A stretch of 64,000 nt of DNA, from contig JANWUR010000001.1 in NCBI GenBank assembly GCA_024958655.1, positions 1 through 64,000 of the forward strand. The letters are read 5' to 3'. The position numbers were made by a program, and so were the translations under genes. Origin of the DNA: Cyanobium sp. FGCU6 (GTDB taxonomy: Bacteria; Cyanobacteriota; Cyanobacteriia; PCC-6307; Cyanobiaceae). Below the pieces are notes generated by a model that saw only the letters and a program-made list of their open reading frames with translations, was not told where the DNA came from and did no database searches. Below, piece after piece: positions 58,782 to 64,000 of this stretch; within the stretch, counting starts at the first letter, position 1, and each line of letters begins with the position of its first letter.

Positions 58782-59696
58782 GTGCCTTCCCCGTCCGACC
58801 CCTGGCCGTTTCGGGCCTGTCCGTCGGTCCGCGTGAGCGTCGGATCTTCCCGGTTCGCGGCGGTGACGCTGTTCCTCGGGCTTGGGCTCGGGTCATTCGC
58901 GTGCGGGCCGCTGCTGGCTGCGCCCCGCTCCACTGGGGTGACAAGTGCGGTGACACCGCCGGTGACACGGCCCACTGCCCAGCCCCTGCCGGAGGCGGCG
59001 CTGCTTGGGGATCGCCCCCTGCTGCTGGAGGATCGCAACCCTCTCCTGCCCGAGACCGGCCAGCCCACAGCCGCTCCTGCTGCGGAACCTCAGGGTCCGG
59101 CGGCTCCCCAGCCGGATCGGTCAGCTCCGGCGGCCGCTATCAGCCAGCCCACTCCCGCTCCCCCGGACACCACCCCCGCAGCGGCCACCACCCCGGCAGC
59201 GGCGCCCAATCCAGCCTCCACCGCCCTGCTGCCCCCGGCCGCCTCGGTGGCGCCGCTGCCGGGCCGGGAACTGATCCTCGATCGCCGCCGGAAGTTGCTG
59301 CAGGTGCTGCAGGACGGCAAGGAGCTGCGCCGTTTCCCGGTGGCGGTGGGGATGCCCGGCTGGGAAACCCCGCAGGGCCGCTTCACCGTGATCGAGAAGA
59401 CGGCCGATCCCACCTGGGAGCACCCCGCCAACGGCCGCTTCTATCCCCCCGGCCCTGATAACCCCCTCGGCAGCCGCTGGATCGGCTTCCACCGCGACTG
59501 CCATGGCCGCCGCGGTTTCAACGGCCAGGAGCACCTGGAGGTGAAGGGCTGTGTCACCGCCGGGTTCCATGGGACCCCCAACCGAGCCAGCATCGGCCAG
59601 GCGGTGTCCCATGGCTGCGTGCGGCTGTTCGATGAGCACGCCCGCGATCTGTTCGACCTGGTGCAGCTGGGTACACCGGTGACCGTGCTGCCCTGA
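58782..59696 (+). CDS. L,D-transpeptidase (YkuD domain), secreted
   Basis: 304 aa from a GTG at 58782 (GTGs at 58752 and 58833 are alternatives). Signal or anchor segment AAVTLFLGLGLGSFACG is followed by a long Pro/Ala/Thr linker (about 50-160), then the YkuD domain: ILDRRRKLLQVLQDGKELRRFPV, TPQGRF, WIGFH, and the catalytic motif SIGQAVSHGCVRLFDEHARDLF with the nucleophilic Cys. It would form 3-3 crosslinks or attach proteins to peptidoglycan in the periplasm. It starts 35 bp after menB on the same strand. Confidence 0.88.
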   Translation: MPSPSDPWPFRACPSVRVSVGSSRFAAVTLFLGLGLGSFACGPLLAAPRSTGVTSAVTPPVTRPTAQPLPEAALLGDRPLLLEDRNPLLPETGQPTAAPAAEPQGPAAPQPDRSAPAAAISQPTPAPPDTTPAAATTPAAAPNPASTALLPPAASVAPLPGRELILDRRRKLLQVLQDGKELRRFPVAVGMPGWETPQGRFTVIEKTADPTWEHPANGRFYPPGPDNPLGSRWIGFHRDCHGRRGFNGQEHLEVKGCVTAGFHGTPNRASIGQAVSHGCVRLFDEHARDLFDLVQLGTPVTVLP

Positions 59697-59737
59697 GGGC
59701 GCGGATCGGAGCCAATGGGGCGTTCTGGGAGGCCCCG

Positions 59738-59743
59738 TAGAGT
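59738..59743 (+). promoter_or_regulatory. Candidate -10 element for glgA
   Basis: TAGAGT, 26 nt upstream of the glgA ATG, fits TANNNT. No matching -35 was recognised. Weak support. Confidence 0.3.
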
Positions 59744-59768
59744 TGCCGCCACCTGCACGATCCCCGGG

Positions 59769-61343
59769 ATGCGCATCCTGTTTGCCGCCGCCGAATGTGC
59801 CCCGATGGTGAAGGTGGGGGGCATGGGCGATGTGGTGGGCTCCCTGCCACCGGCCCTCGCCGCCCTCGGCCACGACGTGCGCATCATCATGCCGGGCTAC
59901 GGCAAGTTGTGGAGCCGGCTGCAGATTCCCGCCGAGCCCATCTGGCGCGGTCACACGATGGGCACCGACTTCGCGATCTACGAAACGCGCCATCCCAGCA
60001 ACGGTCTGCCGATCTACCTGGTGGGCCATCCGGTGTTCGATCCCGAGCGCATCTACGGCGGCGAAGACGAAGACTGGCGCTTCACCTTCTTCGCCAGCGC
60101 GGCGGCGGAATTCGCCTGGAACGTCTGGAAGCCTCAGGTGCTGCACTGCCATGACTGGCACACGGGCATGATCCCGGTGTGGATGCACCAGGACCCGGAA
60201 ATCAGCACGGTGTTCACCATCCACAACCTCCGCTACCAGGGACCCTGGCGCTGGAAGCTCGACCGCATGACCTGGTGCCCCTGGTACATGCAGGGGGATC
60301 ACACGATGGCGGCGGCGTTGCTCTATGCCGACTGCGTCAACGCCGTGTCGCCCACCTACGCCCAGGAGATCCGCACGCCGCAGTACGGCGAGAAGCTGGA
60401 AGGCCTGCTCAACTTCATCAGCGGCAAGCTGCGCGGCATCCTCAACGGCATCGATAACAAGGAATGGGATCCCGCCCACGATCCGGCGCTGGTGGCTCCG
60501 TTCTCGGCCGACGACCTCAGCGGCCGTGCCGCCAACAAGCAAGCCCTGCAGGAACGGATGGGCCTGGCCGTCAATCCCGACACCTACCTGATGGGCATGG
60601 TGAGCCGGCTGGTGGATCAGAAGGGGGTCGATCTGCTGCTGCAGGTGGCCGACCGTGTGCTGGCCTACACCGACAGCCAGTTCGTGGTGCTGGGCACGGG
60701 CGATCGGGGTTACGAATCAGGCCTGTGGCAGATGGCGGCCCGCCATCCGGGCCGGTTTGCCGTGTTTCTCACCTACGACGACGCCCTCTCGCGTCTGATC
60801 TATGCGGGCAGCGACGCCTTCCTGATGCCGAGCCTGTTCGAGCCATGCGGCATCAGCCAGCTGCTGGCGATGCGCTACGGCTCGATCCCGGTGGTGCGCA
60901 AGGTGGGGGGACTCGTGGACACCGTTCCTCCCCACGATCCCCGCGCCCACAGCGGCACGGGCTTCTGCTTCGATCGCTACGAGCCGGTGGACTTCTACAC
61001 GGCGATCGTGCGCAGCTGGGAGGCCTTCCGCCATCTCGACAGCTGGCGCGAGCTGCAGCACCGCGCCATGACCCAGGACTACAGCTGGGAGCGCTCGGCC
61101 CGGGCCTACGACGCCATGTACCGGGAGGTGTGCGGGGTGAAGGAACCGACCCCCGATGCCGAGCAGGTGGAGCGCTTCTCCCAGGGCCAGGGGGCCGACC
61201 CCAGTCGGCGCCGCGATGGCGAGCCGCTCGAGCCGACCAGCCTCGGGGCGCCGGAGGATGTGATGGCGGTGGAGCCCTCGCCATCGGCTCCGGCCCGCTC
61301 CCGCAACCCCTTCGCCCAGTTGCTGCGTCGGGGTGAGGGCTGA
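59769..61343 (+). CDS. glgA: Glycogen synthase
   Basis: 524 aa from the ATG at 59769. GT5 enzyme that extends alpha-1,4-glucan from ADP-glucose. ADP-glucose motif [13 protein letters not shown] at the N-terminus, [27 protein letters not shown], and the C-terminal retaining-GT motif [30 protein letters not shown]. The tail of about 50 residues after YREVCGV is low complexity (Pro/Ser/Arg). The next gene's GTG lies inside its last codons (11-nt overlap). Confidence 0.97.
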   Translation: MRILFAAAECAPMVKVGGMGDVVGSLPPALAALGHDVRIIMPGYGKLWSRLQIPAEPIWRGHTMGTDFAIYETRHPSNGLPIYLVGHPVFDPERIYGGEDEDWRFTFFASAAAEFAWNVWKPQVLHCHDWHTGMIPVWMHQDPEISTVFTIHNLRYQGPWRWKLDRMTWCPWYMQGDHTMAAALLYADCVNAVSPTYAQEIRTPQYGEKLEGLLNFISGKLRGILNGIDNKEWDPAHDPALVAPFSADDLSGRAANKQALQERMGLAVNPDTYLMGMVSRLVDQKGVDLLLQVADRVLAYTDSQFVVLGTGDRGYESGLWQMAARHPGRFAVFLTYDDALSRLIYAGSDAFLMPSLFEPCGISQLLAMRYGSIPVVRKVGGLVDTVPPHDPRAHSGTGFCFDRYEPVDFYTAIVRSWEAFRHLDSWRELQHRAMTQDYSWERSARAYDAMYREVCGVKEPTPDAEQVERFSQGQGADPSRRRDGEPLEPTSLGAPEDVMAVEPSPSAPARSRNPFAQLLRRGEG

Positions 61344-62118
61344 GCCGGACGGGCGTCGCATCACCCCGCCCTCCGGTCTCCCTGCCCCCTACCGCAGCCC
61401 CTGGAAACGCCTGGCTGCGGACTTTGAGGCGGTGGGAGCCGACCTGGTGCTGCGGGCCCGCGAGCTCCGGCGCCGCAACGGCGAGGGAAACCTCTGGCGT
61501 CCAGGCTTCTGGCCCAGCTCCTGGGCAGCGTGGTTCTGGCCGCTGATTCTGCTGGCGGCGCTTGTGCTGGCAGCAGGGGGCGTGGGACTGGTGGGCCGCT
61601 TGCGGCCGTTGGCGCCTGAGCTGCGCTTCCCGGTCCAGGACCAGGGGAGGCCGACGGCCACCGCCGTGGCCCCGCCGGCTGCCCCCTCCCTGCTGGAGGA
61701 GGATCCGCTCTCCCTGCCCGTTCCTGCCGAGGAGCCGCAACTGGAAGCCGCTCCTGCTGCCGAGCCCGAGCCGGCGCCGGCGCCCGGCCTGGAGTCCCTG
61801 CCCGCACCGCTGCCGCTGCCGGGTCCCGAGGAGGTGCTGAAACAGGCGTTCGCGGCCCTCGCACCCCCAGACCTGATCCAGTCGGCCCGGCCCGATCCGG
61901 CGACGGCCACCCTGCAGCTGGAGGTGGCCGACGCATTCGCCCGGCTGGAGCCCAGCCGGCGGCGGGAGCTGGCGGAGGACTGGCGGGTGCTGGCCTTCGA
62001 ACGGGGCTACGAGCGGCTGGAGGTGGTGGATGACCGCGGGCGCCTGTGGGCCCGGCCAGCGGCGGTGGGCGGCGGCCTGGTGGTGCTCGCCTTCCCCCTG
62101 CCGCCGGCGCCGCTCTGA
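61333..62118 (+). CDS. Membrane-anchored protein with Pro/Glu-rich linker, unknown
   Basis: 261 aa from a GTG overlapping the glgA end. A basic N-terminus ([29 protein letters not shown]) leads to one membrane helix ([20 protein letters not shown], about 69-88), then a long Pro/Ala/Glu linker (about 100-170) and a C-terminal domain of about 80 residues ([43 protein letters not shown]). I recognise no named family, but similar proteins occur between glgA and murF in picocyanobacteria as far as I recall. Probably cotranscribed with glgA and murF. Confidence 0.65.
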   Translation: MRAEPDGRRITPPSGLPAPYRSPWKRLAADFEAVGADLVLRARELRRRNGEGNLWRPGFWPSSWAAWFWPLILLAALVLAAGGVGLVGRLRPLAPELRFPVQDQGRPTATAVAPPAAPSLLEEDPLSLPVPAEEPQLEAAPAAEPEPAPAPGLESLPAPLPLPGPEEVLKQAFAALAPPDLIQSARPDPATATLQLEVADAFARLEPSRRRELAEDWRVLAFERGYERLEVVDDRGRLWARPAAVGGGLVVLAFPLPPAPL

Positions 62119-62170
62119 TCCGGTGGATGGGCTGGGTGATGATCCTGCTCGATCCCAGCGCTCTCCTCCA

Positions 62171-63628
62171 ATGGTCCTGCCCCTCGAGCAGCTCCTTGCC
62201 CTCTGGGGAGAGCCGCTGGGGCCCGTGCCAACGGGCCCGCTCGAGGCGGTGGCCACTGACAGCCGGGCCGATCTCAGCGGGGCCCTGTTCGTTCCGTTGG
62301 TGGGTGAGCGCTACGACGGGCACCGCTTCCTGGAGAGCGCCCTGCGGCAGGGAGGGGCTGCCGCGGCCCTGGCCCAGCGGGACCGGCTGCCGGACGCGGA
62401 GGCCCGGGCCCTGGCGCAGGCTTGCCGCCGCCCGATCTGGCAGGTGGACGACACCCTCGAGGCTTATCAGCAGCTGGGCCGGCTGTGGCGCCGGTCGCTG
62501 GCGGTGCCGGTGGTGGCCGTGACCGGCTCGGCCGGTAAGACAACCACCCGCGAGCTGATCCGTGCCGCCCTGGCACCCCTGGGGCCGGTGGTGGCCAGCC
62601 GCGGCAACGAGAACAACGACATCGGCGCTCCGCTCACCCTGCTGCGCGCTGCTCCCGGCACCGCGGCGCTGGTGGTGGAGATGGGCATGCGCGGATCGGG
62701 GGAGATCGATCGACTCAGCCGCTGCGCCGAGCCCGATGTGGCCGTGATCACCAACATCGGCACCGCCCACATCGGCCGTCTGGGGAGCCGGGAGGCGATC
62801 GCTGCCGCCAAGTGCGAGATCACCGTCTCACTGGCGCCCGGGGGGCTGCTGGTGGTGCCGGCCGGGGATCCCCTGCTGGAGGCGGCCCTGGCGGCGGGCT
62901 GGAGCGGCCGGGTGCAGCGGGTGGCCCTGGCGGACGAGCTGCCCAGCTTCCCGGTGGAGCTGCCGCCTGCCGACCGGGTGGCGGCCTTCGATGCGGTGGC
63001 GAATGCGATCACGCTGCAGGACAGGCTGGATGAAGACGGCTCCCCCCTGGTGTTGAGCCTGCCCCTGCCCGGCCGCCACAACGCCCGCAACCTGCTGCTG
63101 GCGCTGGCGGTGGCCGAGGAACTGGGGGTGGAGGCCACAGCGCTGTGCGGGTTGGCGGTGGAGGTGCCGGGGGGCCGGAACCGGCGCCTGTGCCTGGGGG
63201 GTGTTGAGGTGCTCGATGAGACCTACAACGCTTCGCCGGAAGCGATGCTCGCTGCCCTGGATCTGCTGGTCGCTCCGGCGCAGGGATCAGCCACCGGCGG
63301 CCGCCGCGTCGCTGTGCTCGGAACGATGCTTGAGCTCGGTGAGCGCAGCCTGGAGCTGCACCGCGCGGTGGGGGCCCGGGCGGCGGCCCTGGGGCTTGAC
63401 GGGCTGGTGGTGGTGGCGGACGGCCCGGAGGGCCGGGCGATGGCCGAGGCCGCCCGGGCGGGGGTGAAGCGGCTGGAGCAGGTGGCGACGCCGGAGGAGG
63501 CCGCCCCTGTTCTGCGCTCCTGGCTGGCAGCGGGGGACCGGCTGCTGCTCAAGGCCAGCCGGGGGGTTGCCCTCGAACGGGTGTTGCCGCTGCTCGATCC
63601 CGCGGAAGCCGGTGGGGAGCGCGGCTAG
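62171..63628 (+). CDS. murF: UDP-N-acetylmuramoyl-tripeptide--D-alanyl-D-alanine ligase
   Basis: 485 aa from the ATG at 62171. It adds D-Ala-D-Ala to the UDP-muramoyl tripeptide in the cytoplasm. N-terminal TDSRADLSGALFVPLVGERYDGHRF, ATP-binding P-loop VTGSAGKTTTRELI, NENNDIGAPLTLL, EMGMRGSGEI, NIGTAHIGRLGSREAIAAAK, and C-terminal DETYNASPEAMLAAL. All are standard MurF features. It follows the membrane-anchored protein by 52 bp and precedes a small secreted protein. Confidence 0.96.
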   Translation: MVLPLEQLLALWGEPLGPVPTGPLEAVATDSRADLSGALFVPLVGERYDGHRFLESALRQGGAAAALAQRDRLPDAEARALAQACRRPIWQVDDTLEAYQQLGRLWRRSLAVPVVAVTGSAGKTTTRELIRAALAPLGPVVASRGNENNDIGAPLTLLRAAPGTAALVVEMGMRGSGEIDRLSRCAEPDVAVITNIGTAHIGRLGSREAIAAAKCEITVSLAPGGLLVVPAGDPLLEAALAAGWSGRVQRVALADELPSFPVELPPADRVAAFDAVANAITLQDRLDEDGSPLVLSLPLPGRHNARNLLLALAVAEELGVEATALCGLAVEVPGGRNRRLCLGGVEVLDETYNASPEAMLAALDLLVAPAQGSATGGRRVAVLGTMLELGERSLELHRAVGARAAALGLDGLVVVADGPEGRAMAEAARAGVKRLEQVATPEEAAPVLRSWLAAGDRLLLKASRGVALERVLPLLDPAEAGGERG

Positions 63629-63655
63629 GTTCGTGCTTTCTCTCGTCCGGCGCTG

Positions 63656-64000
63656 ATGGCTTCGACGGTGCGCGGCTCCCTTCTCGTGCTGGCCCTGCCG
63701 CTGCTTGTCGCCAGCCCCGGCCTGGCCCCGGCCTGGTCCGCACCCCAGCCTTCCGTCTCTGCTCCGGCGGCCGCTGCATCCCCCAGCCCGCCGCAGGGCC
63801 GCCCCGGGAGCGCGCAGGCGGGAGCCCCTGGTACCGACCCTCCGGTGGTGTTCTGGGAGCCGGTGGACCCGAACGCACCGCCGCCGCCCAAGACCAGGCC
63901 CCCGGAGGAGGCCATCGCCCCCAGCGGCCTGCCGAGGCCGGGAGCGGTTTCCGGTGGCGGGAGCCAGCGCATCCCCGTGCTCACGTCCCCGCCGCCCGGC
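63656..64000 (+). CDS. Secreted Pro-rich protein (runs off the window)
   Basis: At least 115 codons in frame to the window end without a stop. Signal peptide GSLLVLALPLLVASPGLAPAWS (about 7-28), then Pro/Ala/Gly-rich sequence with a short defined patch (PPVVFWEPVDPNAPPP). Product and C-terminus lie outside the window. No domain identified. Starts 27 bp after murF, so possibly cotranscribed. Confidence 0.55.
   Translation, partial: MASTVRGSLLVLALPLLVASPGLAPAWSAPQPSVSAPAAAASPSPPQGRPGSAQAGAPGTDPPVVFWEPVDPNAPPPPKTRPPEEAIAPSGLPRPGAVSGGGSQRIPVLTSPPPG

Overview
The window comes from a high-GC unicellular cyanobacterium, most likely of the Synechococcus/Cyanobium picocyanobacterial group. The evidence is psbA (photosystem II D1), ndhD of the photosynthetic NDH-1 complex, cytochrome c6 (petJ), glgA and glgB, the phylloquinone genes menD and menB, Ycf51, DUF760 and DUF4336 family proteins, and several small proteins I recognise only from picocyanobacteria. 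HIP1 octamers (GCGATCGC, for example at 1488 and 21297) also occur. Most of the window is dense and GC-rich, with short spacers and many ATGA, GTGA and TTGA stop/start overlaps.

Layout. 1-2.5 kb is a scrap-heap: a frameshifted ISAs1-type transposase tail, a secreted protein with a PEP-CTERM-like tail, and a broken IS1595-type transposase. Both transposases carry the same 25-nt palindromic mini-repeat. 2.7-11.2 kb holds pterin carbinolamine dehydratase, a Coq4-like protein, clpB, a glycine-rich secreted protein, small unknown genes, petJ, an epimerase-like SDR and hemE. 11.6-15.8 kb is a tripartite efflux locus: a translationally coupled operon of HlyD-type adaptor, 68-aa membrane peptide and FUSC pump, with a TolC gene running away from it. 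15.7-22.7 kb has a K+ channel, glgB, a DUF3887-like secreted protein, a CocE-type hydrolase, small conserved genes and ycf51. 22.8-31.1 kb runs on the + strand: a TamB-like giant, ROK kinase, proA, folB, a membrane protein and a lipase-like hydrolase. 31.1-43.8 kb contains a prlC-type M3 peptidase, a membrane protein/hydrolase pair, ndhD, thrB, glk, thrS, a TM2 protein, a lambda-R-like muramidase, trpS and a disordered-tail protein.

43.9-50.0 kb includes a DUF697 protein, psbA and a complete Mn/Zn-type ABC importer immediately downstream of psbA. Photosystem II needs manganese, so this neighbourhood makes sense. From about 50.5 to 55.0 kb GC falls visibly. This looks like a small island with two glycosyltransferases, a radical SAM protein and about 600 bp of apparently non-coding DNA. 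Its left edge falls inside the DUF4336 gene. 55.0-64.0 kb returns to core genes: DUF760, lepB, menD-menB, an L,D-transpeptidase, glgA, a membrane-anchored protein, murF and a truncated secreted protein at the window end.

The main functional themes are glycogen and glucose metabolism (glgA, glgB, glk, ROK kinase), photosynthetic electron transport (psbA, petJ, ndhD, menD/menB, Mn uptake) and cell envelope work (efflux locus, TamB, lepB, murF, L,D-transpeptidase, muramidase, surface-glycan island). I saw no tRNA, rRNA or CRISPR array. All calls rest on reading the sequence and recalled family motifs; no database search was run.
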